A model generated the notes under the pieces. The model did no database searches and was not told where the DNA came from. It worked only from the letters and a program-made list of their open reading frames with translations. Source: Nitriliruptoria bacterium (GTDB lineage Bacteria; Actinomycetota; Nitriliruptoria; Euzebyales; Egibacteraceae). Taken from it: DNA of 35,019 nt. Location of the stretch: positions 1 through 35,019 of the forward strand of contig PUKE01000115.1 of the NCBI GenBank assembly GCA_003550425.1, in the 5' to 3' direction. Both the position numbers and the translations under genes were made by a program. Positions 16,166 to 28,019 of the stretch are shown here, piece after piece. The first letter of the stretch is position 1. Each line of letters begins with the position of its first letter.

Positions 16166-17203
16166 TCAGCCCACCCGGGTGGCGGCGTAGTCGGCGAGCT
16201 CGGCGAGGCCCTCCCGCACGACCTCGGGCGTGAGGCTCGGGTCCAGGTCGCGCAGGATCCGTCGGGCCTTGGCGGCCGCCAGCCGGGCGTCGTCGCGCGC
16301 CAGCTCGAGCGCGGGATGGCCACGCAGGATCTCGAGGGCCTCGGCGACCTCCTGCGCACCGGGCTCGGTGAGCAGCCGCGCGAGACGGGAGTCGGCGCCC
16401 TCGGCCTCGACCGCGTAGAGGACCGGCAGGGTGCGCACGCCCTCGAGCAGGTCGGTGCCGGGGTCCTTGCCGGACTCCTCCGGGTCGCTCTCGAGGTCCA
16501 GCACGTCGTCGGCGATCTGGAAGCTCATGCCGAGGTGATGCCCGTAGGCGTCGACGAGGTCGACCGCCTCGCGGGGCAGGCCCCCGAGGAGGCCGCCGAG
16601 GCGCGTGGAGGCGGCGATCAGCGACGCGGTCTTGTCGGTGATGACCGCGAGGTAGTGCTCGCGGCCCGGGGGCACCGGCGGCATCCCGTGGCTGCGGGCC
16701 AGCGCCGAGCCCTGCACCTCGCGGATCTGGCCTGCGCACAGCGCGGCGATCGTGCGGGCCATGACCTTGGTGGGCTCGGTGCCCAGCTCGGCCGAGAGCT
16801 CCGAGGCGCGCGCCAGCAGGTGGTCGCCGGTGAGGATCGCGGTCGTGTTGGACCACCGCACGTGCGCGGCGACCTCGCCGCGTCGGCGCTCGGCGCCGTC
16901 GATCACGTCGTCGTGGTAGAGGGTCGCGAGGTGGACGAGCTCGACCACCACGCCGGCGTCGACGAGCGCGTCGTCGGTGGCGCGGCGACCGCCGAGCATC
17001 CCCGTGAGCAGCACGAGCATGGGCCGGAACCGCTTCCCGCCGGCGTCGACGAGGTGGCGCCCCGCCTCCTGCAGCAGGGGCAGGTCGGCGTGCACGGCGT
17101 CGCGCAGCCGCTGCTCGACGAGGGCCAGGCCGGGCCCGAGGTCGAGCCCGCGCTCGGCGCCGCGGCGGGCGAGGTCGTCGAGCGCGGCGTGGGGTACGGC
17201 CAT
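16166..17203 (-). CDS. Long-chain polyprenyl diphosphate synthase (menaquinone side chain)
   Basis: This 345-residue trans-prenyltransferase condenses isopentenyl diphosphate onto an allylic primer. It has GGKRFRP near residue 55, the first Asp-rich motif DDVID at 98-102 (in LATLYHDDVID), and the second Asp-rich motif DDVLD at 232-236 (in FQIADDVLD), with the Lys of ITDKTASL between. The length and motifs fit the hepta-/octa-/nonaprenyl synthases that supply menaquinone. The exact chain length cannot be read safely. It sits 37 nt downstream of nuoN1 on the same strand, probably as the last gene of the first nuo operon, which fits a role in making the quinone used by both complexes. Confidence 0.92.
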   Translation of the reverse strand: MAVPHAALDDLARRGAERGLDLGPGLALVEQRLRDAVHADLPLLQEAGRHLVDAGGKRFRPMLVLLTGMLGGRRATDDALVDAGVVVELVHLATLYHDDVIDGAERRRGEVAAHVRWSNTTAILTGDHLLARASELSAELGTEPTKVMARTIAALCAGQIREVQGSALARSHGMPPVPPGREHYLAVITDKTASLIAASTRLGGLLGGLPREAVDLVDAYGHHLGMSFQIADDVLDLESDPEESGKDPGTDLLEGVRTLPVLYAVEAEGADSRLARLLTEPGAQEVAEALEILRGHPALELARDDARLAAAKARRILRDLDPSLTPEVVREGLAELADYAATRVG

Positions 17204-17240
17204 GCGGGCAGCCTCCGGTCGGGGGCGGACGCGCCCGGTC

Positions 17241-18896
17241 CTACCCCGCGAACGTCGCCGCGCGCTCGGCGAGGTCGATCACGGCCGGGGGCAGCACGCC
17301 GAGGGCGATGACCCCGACGGCGGCCACCGAGACCGCGGTCGAGGCCGCCGACGCCGGCGGCACGGGGGCGTCCGCGAGGTGGGCGGGCTCGTCGTCCATG
17401 AACATCGCCACGATGACACGGATGTAGAAGTACGCAGCGATGACGCTGGAGATCACCAGCACCACGGCGAGCCACACCAGGCCCGCGTCGACGGCGGCGC
17501 GCACGATCCCGAACTTCGCGATGAACCCGACGGTCCCGGGGATCCCCGCCAGCGACAGCAGGAACAGGGCGAACATCACCGCCAGCGAGGGGGCGCTCTG
17601 CCACAGCCCGCGCAGGTCGGCCACGGCGATGGCCTTGCGCTGCCGGCGCTCGAGGATGGTCAGGATCCCGAAGGCCCCGAGGCTCATGATCGCGTAGGCC
17701 AGCAGGTAGAACAGGGTCGCGCCGGTGCCGATCTCGCTGACGGCGACCAGGCCGATCGCGGCGTAGCCGGCATGGGCCACCGCGGAGTAGCCGAGCATCC
17801 GCTTGAGGTCGTCCTGCACCACCGCCAGGGCCGCGCCGACCAGCATGGTGATCGCGGCCAGGACGCTGACGGCCGGCACCCAGATCCAGGCCAGCTGCTC
17901 CATGCCGCCGGTGAACACCCGGAGGAAGGCGGCGAAGGCCGCCACCTTCGTCGCCGCGGCCATGAAGGCGGTGACCGGCGTGGGCGCGCCCTGATACACG
18001 TCGGGGGTCCACATGTGGAACGGGACCAGGGCGACCTTGAAGGCGAACCCCACCAGCATCAGGGCGATGCCGGCGAACACCAGCCCGGCGGGCGTGCCCG
18101 GGTCGGACAGGGCGACCCCGGCCGTGGCGATGTGCGTGGTGCCGGTGGCCCCATAGACCAGGGCGATCCCGTACAGCAGGAACGCCGAGGAGAAGGCGCC
18201 GAGCAGCAGGTACTTGAACGCGCCCTCCTGGCTGGCCATGTCGCGCCGGGCCAGCCCGGTCATCACGTAGAGGGCGAGCGACAGGATCTCGACGGCCAGG
18301 AAGACCATGAGCAGGTCGGCGGCGCTGGCCAGCAGCGTCATCCCCGTCGCGGTGAACAGCAGCAGCGGGTAGTACTCGCCGCGGTGGATCCGGCGGTCCT
18401 GCAGGTAGGCGAAGCCGAGCAGGACGGTGAGGATGCCGGCGCCGGCGACCACGAAGCGCGTGAACAGCGCGACGCCGTCGACGGCGACCATGTCGGCCAG
18501 CAGGCTCTCGGTGCCCACCATCCCGCCGTTCGCGGCGGCCTGGTACTGCCAGGCGGCGATCCCGATGGTCGCGACGAGGGCCACGACGGTGAGCACCGCC
18601 CCCAGCAGCCGCGGCCGCGTGTGCAGCCACAGGGTCAGGGCCAGCTGCAGCACCCCGGCGCCGACCAGCAGGGCCACGATCTCGGGGGCCGCGCCCCCGG
18701 GGATGGCCGCCAGCGCGGCGATGCCCAGCAGGATCGCCAGGGCGATGACCGACGAGGTGCGCCGCCGCGGCCCGGCGGTGTCCAGCAGCAGGACCAGGAT
18801 CCCGGCGCCGAACAGGGTCAGCTCGGGGCTGATGGCCGCCCAGGGGATCTCGGGGATCTCCACGCCGGCGGGCAGCTGTTGAGCCAGCGCGCTCAC
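17241..18896 (-). CDS. nuoN: NADH-quinone oxidoreductase subunit N, first complex
   Basis: A 551-residue antiporter-like subunit. Key motifs are AVEILSLALYVMTGL (conserved Glu) and KVALVPFHMWTPDVYQGAP with the following Lys-containing helix. It starts at GTG 18896 and overlaps the nuoM stop by four bases (GTGA). The last core gene of the complete nuo operon, it is followed by the polyprenyl synthase. Confidence 0.96.
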   Translation of the reverse strand: MSALAQQLPAGVEIPEIPWAAISPELTLFGAGILVLLLDTAGPRRRTSSVIALAILLGIAALAAIPGGAAPEIVALLVGAGVLQLALTLWLHTRPRLLGAVLTVVALVATIGIAAWQYQAAANGGMVGTESLLADMVAVDGVALFTRFVVAGAGILTVLLGFAYLQDRRIHRGEYYPLLLFTATGMTLLASAADLLMVFLAVEILSLALYVMTGLARRDMASQEGAFKYLLLGAFSSAFLLYGIALVYGATGTTHIATAGVALSDPGTPAGLVFAGIALMLVGFAFKVALVPFHMWTPDVYQGAPTPVTAFMAAATKVAAFAAFLRVFTGGMEQLAWIWVPAVSVLAAITMLVGAALAVVQDDLKRMLGYSAVAHAGYAAIGLVAVSEIGTGATLFYLLAYAIMSLGAFGILTILERRQRKAIAVADLRGLWQSAPSLAVMFALFLLSLAGIPGTVGFIAKFGIVRAAVDAGLVWLAVVLVISSVIAAYFYIRVIVAMFMDDEPAHLADAPVPPASAASTAVSVAAVGVIALGVLPPAVIDLAERAATFAG

Positions 18897-20484
18897 CGGC
18901 TCACCTCCTCGTCGTCCACGGCGACCTCGTCGTCAGCAGGGGGGTCGATCACGAGCTCGGCGTCCGCGCCCGCGTCACCGGTCAGGTGCCGCAGCGTCGC
19001 GAGGTCCGCGTCCTCGGCGACGGCGACGACCTCGTCGACCAGGGCCTCGACCGTCGGGTTCACCCGCTCGTAGAGGGGGCCGGGGTAGACCCCGATGACC
19101 AGCATCAGCACCACGATGGGCGCCACGACCCCGACCTCGCGGGGGGTCAGGTCGGTGAGGCCGACCGCGCGCCCCTCGACCGGGCCGTGGAACATCCGCT
19201 GGTAGGCCCACAGCAGGTAGATCGCGGCGAGGATCACCCCGAGGGTGGCCAGCACGCCGGCCAGCGGCAGGGCCTCGAAGGTCCCGAGCAGGATCGGGAA
19301 CTCGCCGGTGAAGCCGTTGAGCCCTGGCAGGGCCAGCGAGCTCATCGCGGTCACGAGGAACAGCCCGCCGAACACCGGGGTGGCGCGCATGATCCCCGAG
19401 TACGAGGCGATCGCGCGGTCGTGCGTGCGGTCGTAGAGGAAGCCCACGAGCAGGAACAGCGCGCCCGTGGACAGCCCGTGGTTGACCATCTGGACCACGC
19501 TGCCCGCGGCCCCGGTCTGGTTCAGCGCGAAGGCGCCGAGGACCACGAAGCCGAGGTGGCTGACCGAGCTGTAGGCGATCAGGCGCTTGATGTCGCGCTG
19601 CACCATCGCCACCAGGGCCCCGTACAGCACGCCGATCACGCCCAGCGCGAGCATCCACGGCGCCAGGGTCAGCGTGGCCTCGGGGAAGTAGGGCAGCGAG
19701 AAGCGCAGGAAGCCGTAGCCGCCGATCTTCAGCAGCACCGCGGCCAGGATGACCGAGCCCACGGTGGGGGCCTCGGTGTGGGCGTCCGGCAGCCAGGTGT
19801 GGAACGGGAAGATCGGCACCTTGATGCCGAAGGCCGCGAAGAACGCGAGGAACAGCCACAGCTGCTCGGTGCCGGTCAGGTCCAGGCCGCGCAGCAGGTC
19901 GTAGTCGAAGCCCTGCGCGCCCGCGCTCCAGTACAGGTAGAGGATCGCGACCAGCATCAGCAGGCCGCCGATCAGCGTGTACAGGAAGAACTTGATCGCC
20001 GCGTAGCGCCGCTGCTTGCCGCCCCAGATGCCGATGAGGGCGTACATCGGCACGAGCATGGCCTCGAACAGGACGTAGAACAGGATCAGGTCCAGGGCCA
20101 GGAACACGCCGAGCATCGCCGCGCCCATCGCCATGAGGGACACGAAGAAGCCCTTGGCGCGCTCCTGCTGGTGCCAGGCCGCCAGCACCACCAGCGGCAT
20201 GAAGAACGCGGTCAGGCCCACCAGCAGCAGGCTGATGCCATCCACGCCGAGGCGGTAGGAGATGCCCCACTGGGGGATCCAGGCCGCCTGCTCCTCGAGC
20301 TGGAAGCCGGGCTGGCCCACCTCGAAGGCGGCGACGATCGCCACGGCGATCCCGAGGGTGACCAGGCTGCCGACGAGCGACACCGAGCGGATCGGCCCGA
20401 CCGCGTGGCGCGGCATCGCGGCCACGAGGACCGCGACCGCCGCCGGGACGGCGATCAGGAGGGTCAGCAGGGGCAGGTCCGCCA

Positions 20485-20485
<1 letters not shown>
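18893..20485 (-). CDS. nuoM: NADH-quinone oxidoreductase subunit M, first complex
   Basis: A 530-residue proton-pumping subunit with VLFEAMLVPMYALIGIWGG (conserved Glu) and KVPIFPFHTWLPDAHTEAP. The C-terminus carries an acidic hydrophilic tail of about 45 residues (PPADDEVAVDDEEVSR at the end) not seen in NuoM2. I choose ATG 20485 over the track start at 20494 because it overlaps the nuoL stop by one base (TGATG), like several other junctions here, and has a GGGGGG tract upstream. Confidence 0.94.
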
Positions 20486-22452
<1,967 letters not shown>

Positions 22453-22516
22453 GGTTGGATCCCTCGCATCACGGTTGTGCCTCCCCCTCGCGGTGGAGCG
22501 TCGTGGGTGGCGCGCC

Positions 22517-22822
22517 CTAGGCCCGCAGGGCACCGACGCCGTCGGCGTCGGTGGAGGCGCGCAGACGGAACAGGTTGACGACGAGCGCGAGCCCCACGAC
22601 CACCTCGGCCGCGGCGACGACGATCACGAAGAACGCCAGCACCTGGCCATCGAGGTTGGCCTGGATCCGCGCGAACGTCACGAGCGTGAGGTTGACGCTG
22701 TTGAGCATCAGCTCCACGCACATGAACATCACGATCACGCTGCGTCGGATGAGCACGCCGACCGCGCCGATGGAGAACAGGGCGGCGGCGAGGATCAGGT
22801 AGTAGCCCGCTGGGACGCTCAC
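22517..22822 (-). CDS. nuoK: NADH-quinone oxidoreductase subunit K, first complex
   Basis: A 101-residue protein with three membrane helices. The buried glutamates lie in [17 protein letters not shown] and [15 protein letters not shown]. The GTG start at 22822 overlaps the nuoJ stop by four bases (GTGA). Confidence 0.96.
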   Translation of the reverse strand: MSVPAGYYLILAAALFSIGAVGVLIRRSVIVMFMCVELMLNSVNLTLVTFARIQANLDGQVLAFFVIVVAAAEVVVGLALVVNLFRLRASTDADGVGALRA

Positions 22823-23589
22823 GTGCGCTCCTCCCCCTCCGCTCGTGACGGCTCGGCGTCGGGCCTCCCGTCGGGCCTCCCAGCGTCGGGCGCCCCGGCG
22901 TCGGGCGCCCCATCGCCTGGCGCGGCGGCGGCGTCGTCCTCACCGGGGCGCGCCGGCAGGACGGTCGAGCCGGGCTCGACGAGCTCCGCGGGATCCTCGC
23001 GCCGGCGCCCGAGGACGATCGCGCCGATCGCGGCGATGACCAGCAGGACGCTGGTGACCTCGAAGGCCCAGACGTAGTCGGTGAACAGCAGGAAGCCGAC
23101 CCCCCGCAGGTTGCCCTCGGCGGCGTTGACCGCCGCGAGCCCCAGGCAGGGCTCCCCGTCGCCGGTGCCCTCCAGGGCGGCCTCCGAGCCGCACACGCTG
23201 GCGTCGCCCAGGAAGGGACCGGCCGTGGCCGCGGCGAGGCTCACGAACAGCAGCACGCCCACGATGCTGGCCATGGTCTTCTGCCCCGGCACCCGTGCGG
23301 TGAGCGAGTCCTCGCGCGAGACGCCGAGCAGCATCAGCACGAACAGGAAGAGCACCACGATGGCGCCGGCGTAGACGATGACCTGGATGACCGCCAGGAA
23401 CTGCGCCTGGAGCACGGCGTACAGCACCGCGATCGCCAGGAAGTTGAGCACCAGCATGAGCGCTGCGTGCACCGCGTTGCGCATCAGGATCAGGCCGAGC
23501 GCCGAGCCGAGCGCGACCGCCCCGACGATGATGAACGTCCAGAGCTCGGCCGCGCCACCCTCGGTGGCCTGGGCGAGCACCGGGGTCAT
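22819..23589 (-). CDS. nuoJ: NADH-quinone oxidoreductase subunit J, first complex, with Ala/Pro/Asp-rich tail
   Basis: A 256-residue membrane subunit with the characteristic helix [19 protein letters not shown]. Residues up to about 205 form the membrane core. After GRRREDP there is a ~50-residue hydrophilic tail with repeated GAPDAG. The repeat is mirrored in DNA as two nearly identical 15-bp units. The loop with [14 protein letters not shown], holding two Cys, is unusual for NuoJ and may be periplasmic. The ATG overlaps nuoI by four bases. Confidence 0.94.
   Translation of the reverse strand: MTPVLAQATEGGAAELWTFIIVGAVALGSALGLILMRNAVHAALMLVLNFLAIAVLYAVLQAQFLAVIQVIVYAGAIVVLFLFVLMLLGVSREDSLTARVPGQKTMASIVGVLLFVSLAAATAGPFLGDASVCGSEAALEGTGDGEPCLGLAAVNAAEGNLRGVGFLLFTDYVWAFEVTSVLLVIAAIGAIVLGRRREDPAELVEPGSTVLPARPGEDDAAAAPGDGAPDAGAPDAGRPDGRPDAEPSRAEGEERT
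22883..22912 (-). repeat. 15-bp tandem repeat in the nuoJ tail
   Basis: Two adjacent 15-bp units beginning GCGTCGGGCGCCCC differ only at the last base. They encode GAPDA-type repeats, and more diverged 12-15-bp copies lie next to them (about 22857-22882). Confidence 0.85.
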
Positions 23590-24194
23590 CCCTGCCCACC
23601 CCCGGGACGCGGGTCGTCGAGCAGGTCGGTGGTCACGGGGTCACCGTGCTCCTCCGGCGCCGCGAGATCCGCCTGCCAGTGGCGCAGCGGGTCCTGGGCG
23701 GCGTGCCCCTGGTAGTAGGTCATCCCTCGGGCCTCGACCTCGTCGTCGGTGTGCGGTGGCGGCTTGGCGCCCTCGGGCAGCGGCGCGAGCAGCATCTCCT
23801 TGGTGAAGATGAAGTCCTCGCGCTTGTCCGCGGACAGCTCGTACTCGTTGGTCATCGTGAGCGCGCGCGTCGGGCACGCCTCGATGCACAGGCCGCAGAA
23901 GATACAGCGCAAGTAGTTGATCTGGTAATCGGCACCGTAGCGCTCGCCCGGCGAGAAGCGCGCCTGGGGGGTGTTGTCCTCGCCGCGCACGAAGATGGCG
24001 TCGGCCGGGCAGGCCCAGGCGCACAGCTCACAGCCGACGCACTTCTCGAGGCCGTCGGGCCAGCGGTTGAGGACGTGGCGCCCGTGGAAGCGGGGCGCGG
24101 TGTCCCGGCGGGTGTCGGGGTACTCGGTGGTGGACGAGGGCCGGAACATCGACTTGAAGGTCAGGCCGAAGCCCTTGCGCAGCGCGTTGAACAC
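23586..24194 (-). CDS. nuoI: NADH-quinone oxidoreductase subunit I, first complex
   Basis: A 202-residue ferredoxin-like subunit with both 4Fe-4S sites complete: Cys 52/55/58/62 ([12 protein letters not shown]) and Cys 97/100/103/107 ([12 protein letters not shown]). The C-terminus has a moderate extension (about 150-202) without the Lys/Ala motif of NuoI2. It starts at GTG 24194 after GAGAGGAA. Confidence 0.96.
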   Translation of the reverse strand: MFNALRKGFGLTFKSMFRPSSTTEYPDTRRDTAPRFHGRHVLNRWPDGLEKCVGCELCAWACPADAIFVRGEDNTPQARFSPGERYGADYQINYLRCIFCGLCIEACPTRALTMTNEYELSADKREDFIFTKEMLLAPLPEGAKPPPHTDDEVEARGMTYYQGHAAQDPLRHWQADLAAPEEHGDPVTTDLLDDPRPGGGQG

Positions 24195-24206
24195 GGTCGG
24201 TTCCTC

Positions 24207-25493
24207 TCACCGCTCGCGATCGTCAGGGTCGTCGCCGCCGACGTCGTCGGGCGGCTCGGCCGGGCGGCGCGACGGCGTGGCGCCGACGAGCTCCCGTGCC
24301 TCCACGCGCTGCACGCGCTGGGATGCGGGCACGGCGGGCTCCTCCTCGGCCTGCTCCCGCCGCAGGGACGGCAGGATCAGGAGCACGAGGGCCACGACGC
24401 CGACGACGCCGAACAGCGTGAGGAGCTGGCCCATGCCGAGCGCTTGCAGCTCGTCCTGGCCGACCACGATCACGCCGGTCAGCATGACCCAGACCAGGCC
24501 GAAGGGCAGCAGCACCTTCCAGCCGAGGTCCATGAGGCGGTCGTAGCGGAAGCGCGGCAGGGTCCCGCGCAGCCAGATGAAGATGAACAGGAAGCCGGCC
24601 GTCTTGGCCATGAAGTACAGGGTCGGCAGGATCGCCTGCAGCCAGTCCGGGCCGAACAGCGGACCGCCGGGGCCGCCGAAGAACAGCGTGACCATGACGG
24701 CCGAGAACGTGAACATGTTCATGAACTCGCCGAGGTAGAACATCGCGAACTTCGCACCCGAGTACTCGGTGTGGAAGCCGCCGACGATCTCCCCCTCGCC
24801 CTCGGGCAGGTCGAAGGGCGGGCGCTGGGTCTCGGCCACCGCGGTCAGGAAGAAGATCGCGAAGGCGAAGACCTGCGGCAGCACGTTCCAGGCGGGGATC
24901 GTGATCGGGCCCAGCTCGGCGAGGGTGCCGCTCTGGGCCTCGACGATCTCCGAGACCTGCAGGGTGCCGTTCCACACGAACACCGCGGCGAAGGCCAAGG
25001 CCATGCCCAGCTCGTAGGAGACCATCTGGGCGCTGGACCGCACCCCGCCCAGCAGCGGGTACTTCGACCCCGAGGCCCAGCCGGCGAGCACGATGCCGTA
25101 CACGCCGAGGGAGCTCATCGCGAACACCCACAGCAGGCCGATCTCGGGATCCCAGACCTGCAGGGTGACCTCGCGGCCGAACAGCTCGACGGTCCCGCCG
25201 AAGGGGATCACCGCGAACATCACCAGCGCCGTGGTGGCGCTGATCACCGGGGCGGCGATGAACACCGCGCGATCGGCGATCTTGGGGGTGAGGTCCTCCT
25301 TGAAGAACAGCTTGATGCCGTCGGCGAGCGTCTGGACGATGCCCATCGGGCCGAGCCGGTTGGGCCCCACCCGCGTCTGCATCTTGGCCACCACGCGGCG
25401 CTCGCCCCAGATGAGCAGCGCGGTGCTGAGCAGCCACAGGACGAACGCCAGGTTGGCGACGATCAGCGCCGAGACGAAGTCTGGCCCCTCCAT
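24207..25493 (-). CDS. nuoH: NADH-quinone oxidoreductase subunit H, first complex
   Basis: A 428-residue membrane subunit with canonical loops ERRVVAKMQTRVGPNRLGP (31-49) and AETQRPPFDLPEGEGEIVGG (220-239), both forming the quinone entry region. The last ~55 residues form a charged hydrophilic tail (from SLRREQAEEEP to DDPDDRER) that is absent in NuoH2. Its ATG overlaps the nuoG stop by one base. Confidence 0.96.
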   Translation of the reverse strand: MEGPDFVSALIVANLAFVLWLLSTALLIWGERRVVAKMQTRVGPNRLGPMGIVQTLADGIKLFFKEDLTPKIADRAVFIAAPVISATTALVMFAVIPFGGTVELFGREVTLQVWDPEIGLLWVFAMSSLGVYGIVLAGWASGSKYPLLGGVRSSAQMVSYELGMALAFAAVFVWNGTLQVSEIVEAQSGTLAELGPITIPAWNVLPQVFAFAIFFLTAVAETQRPPFDLPEGEGEIVGGFHTEYSGAKFAMFYLGEFMNMFTFSAVMVTLFFGGPGGPLFGPDWLQAILPTLYFMAKTAGFLFIFIWLRGTLPRFRYDRLMDLGWKVLLPFGLVWVMLTGVIVVGQDELQALGMGQLLTLFGVVGVVALVLLILPSLRREQAEEEPAVPASQRVQRVEARELVGATPSRRPAEPPDDVGGDDPDDRER

Positions 25494-27964
25494 CAGGCGG
25501 ACTCCTCGAGCTCGTCGGCGGGCGCCGCGGCCACGGTGACGCGCAGGCGCCCGGTCGGGTCGTCAGGGTCGGCGAGGGTGCCCACCGGTGCCTCCAGCGC
25601 GTTGCCGGGCAGCACCACGGAGCCCTCCACCACGTGCGGGCGCACCGCGAGCGGCAGGGTCACGGCGCCGCCAGGCCCGCGGACCTCGACGGTGTCGCCG
25701 TGGCCCACCCCGGCGCGCTCGGCGTCGGCGGGGGCCATCACCGCCGAGGGGGTGCGAGCGGTGGCGAGGAGGTCGTCGGCGCCGGCCAGCAGGGTGGAGC
25801 GCTCGGCGAGCAGCAGGTCGGCGACCACCGCCTCCAGCTCGCCCTCCTCCAGCGGCGGCACCGGTGCGGTGGCCAGGGGCAGCGGCTCGGACTCGAGGGC
25901 GGCGAGGCGCTCGGCCACCGAGGCCCGGCGGTCCATCAGGGGCGCGGCCTCGGCGCGGACGTCGCTGGCGGTCTCCCAGCCGAGGTCCGCGCCCAGCGCG
26001 CGCGCCAGCTGCCGCGTGATGTCCCAGTCCTGCTGCTGCAGCCGCTGGGGCGGCAGCGCCTGCGGGAACGGCTGGCGCCGCCCCTCCCACGTGGTGAAGG
26101 ACCCCACGCGCTCCTGCGGCGCGGCGGCGGGCAGCAGCACGTCGGCGTAGGCCGTGGTCTCGGTCCGCATCAGGTCCTGGACGATCACCGTGTCGGCGGC
26201 CTCGAGGGCGGCGCGTGCCAGGCGCGGGTCCTCGAAGTCGCGCACGGGGTCGACCCCGACCAGGTACAGCGCCTTGATCTCGCCGGCGGCGGCCGCCTCG
26301 AGGATGCCGCGGGCGTCGCGGCCGGGCGCGGTGGGCACGTGGTCCCAGGCGTCGGCCACGGGGCCCGCCTGCGACTGCGGGCGCCCACCGGGCAGCAGCC
26401 CGGGCAGCAGGCCCGCGTCGAGGGCGCCGCGGGCGCCGTTGCGCCGCGGCACCCAGGCGAAGGCGGCGTCGCGGCGCTGGGCGAGCATCGCCGCCGAGGG
26501 CAGCGCGCCCGGCGAGCGCGACAGGCGCTCGCCGGCCAGCACCACCACCGAGGTCGCCGCGCCCTCGCCGTCGCCACCCAGGGCCGCGGCGACCTCGTCC
26601 TGCAGCTCGCCGGTGGTCGCCCCGGTCGCGAGGGCCGTCAGCACGCGCCCCTCGTCGCCGGCGTCGGTGCGCACCCAGCGCCAGGCGATCTCGGACATCG
26701 TGCCCAGCGTCGGGCCGACCACGACGATCCGCTGACCGTGCTTGCGCCACGCCTTGCGCAGGCGCAGGTGGAGGATCGGGACCTCCTCCTCGGGGTCCAG
26801 CCCGGCCACGACCACCACGTCGGCGTGCTCGACGTCCTCGTAGGTGGGCCCGGGCGCCCCGGCGACGGCCGCGAGCACCTCGCGCTCGTCGTCGGTGCGC
26901 GGCCACAGGCGGAAGTCGACGTTGTCGGTGCCGACCGCGTCGCGCGCGAAGCGGCTCACCGCGTAGGCGTCCTCGTCGGTCAGGCGCCCGCCGGTGAGGA
27001 CCCCGACCGCGTCGCCGCCCCCGGCGTCCAGCGCGGCCTGGAGGCCCTCCGCGGCGGTGGTCAGCGCGCCGTGCCAGCTGACCGGCTCCAGCGCGAGCAG
27101 CGAGCCACGCGCCTGGGGCTGCTGGAGGCGCTCGGGGTGGCTGACCCACGGGAAGCCGAAGCGGCCCTTGTCGCAGTTCCACATCTCGTTGACGGCCATG
27201 TTGTCGGCGGCCAGCTGCCGCTCGATGCCGCCCCGTCGCGTGTCCACCCGCAGGTTGCAGCCCGCCGAGCACTGGTTGCAGACCCCGCCGGTGGAGCGCA
27301 GGTCGAACGGGCGGCTCTTGAAGCGATAGGAGGTCGAGGTCAGCGCGCCGACCGGGCAGATCTGGATGACGTTGCCCGAGAAGTAGCTGTGGTAGGGCTC
27401 GTCCTCGTAGACGGCGACCTGCTCCAGGGCCCCGCGCTCGAACAGCTCGATGAACGGGTCGCCCGAGATCTCCTGGGAGAACCGCGTGCAGCGCGCGCAG
27501 AGCACGCAGCGCTCGCGGTCGAGCAGGATCTGCGGGCTGATCGGGATGGGCTTCTCGTAGCGGCGCTTCTGGTCGATGAAGCGGCTGTCGGGCGGGCCGT
27601 GGGCCAGCGCCTGGTCCTGCAGCGGGCACTCGCCGCCCTTGTCGCACTGCGGGCAGTCCAACGGGTGGTTGATCAGCAGGAACTCCAGCTGACCCCGCTG
27701 GGCCACCGCCGCCATGTCGCTGGTGAGGTGGGTCTTGACGACCATGCCGTCGGTGGCCTTGGTCGAGCACGAGGTCATGGGCTTGCGCATGCCCTCGATC
27801 TCGACGATGCACTGCCGACAGGCCGCGACCGGCTCGAGCAGCGGGTGGTCGCAGAACCGGGGGATGGTGATGCCCAGCCGCTCGGCGGCGCGGATGACCA
27901 GGGTGCCCTCGGGCACCTGCACCTCCGTGCCGTCGATCGTGACCGTGATCTGATCGTCGCTCAT
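25493..27964 (-). CDS. nuoG: NADH-quinone oxidoreductase subunit G, first complex
   Basis: An 823-residue Fe-S subunit of the NADH module. In order, it has a 2Fe-2S site (Cys 38/49/52/66), a His-Cys 4Fe-4S site (His100, Cys 104/107/113), a CVLCARC 4Fe-4S site (Cys 153/156/159 with 203), and the N7 site CNQCSAGC with a distal Cys (229/232/236/264). A degenerate molybdopterin oxidoreductase domain fills the rest. N7 is retained, as in Escherichia coli and Thermus but unlike many species. It starts at ATG 27964, 55 nt after nuoF. Confidence 0.95.
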   Translation of the reverse strand: MSDDQITVTIDGTEVQVPEGTLVIRAAERLGITIPRFCDHPLLEPVAACRQCIVEIEGMRKPMTSCSTKATDGMVVKTHLTSDMAAVAQRGQLEFLLINHPLDCPQCDKGGECPLQDQALAHGPPDSRFIDQKRRYEKPIPISPQILLDRERCVLCARCTRFSQEISGDPFIELFERGALEQVAVYEDEPYHSYFSGNVIQICPVGALTSTSYRFKSRPFDLRSTGGVCNQCSAGCNLRVDTRRGGIERQLAADNMAVNEMWNCDKGRFGFPWVSHPERLQQPQARGSLLALEPVSWHGALTTAAEGLQAALDAGGGDAVGVLTGGRLTDEDAYAVSRFARDAVGTDNVDFRLWPRTDDEREVLAAVAGAPGPTYEDVEHADVVVVAGLDPEEEVPILHLRLRKAWRKHGQRIVVVGPTLGTMSEIAWRWVRTDAGDEGRVLTALATGATTGELQDEVAAALGGDGEGAATSVVVLAGERLSRSPGALPSAAMLAQRRDAAFAWVPRRNGARGALDAGLLPGLLPGGRPQSQAGPVADAWDHVPTAPGRDARGILEAAAAGEIKALYLVGVDPVRDFEDPRLARAALEAADTVIVQDLMRTETTAYADVLLPAAAPQERVGSFTTWEGRRQPFPQALPPQRLQQQDWDITRQLARALGADLGWETASDVRAEAAPLMDRRASVAERLAALESEPLPLATAPVPPLEEGELEAVVADLLLAERSTLLAGADDLLATARTPSAVMAPADAERAGVGHGDTVEVRGPGGAVTLPLAVRPHVVEGSVVLPGNALEAPVGTLADPDDPTGRLRVTVAAAPADELEESA

Positions 27965-28019
27965 CGCTTCCTCGCTGTCGGGCGGCGCCTCGGGGCGCGG
28001 GCGGACCGCGCGCGGCGGG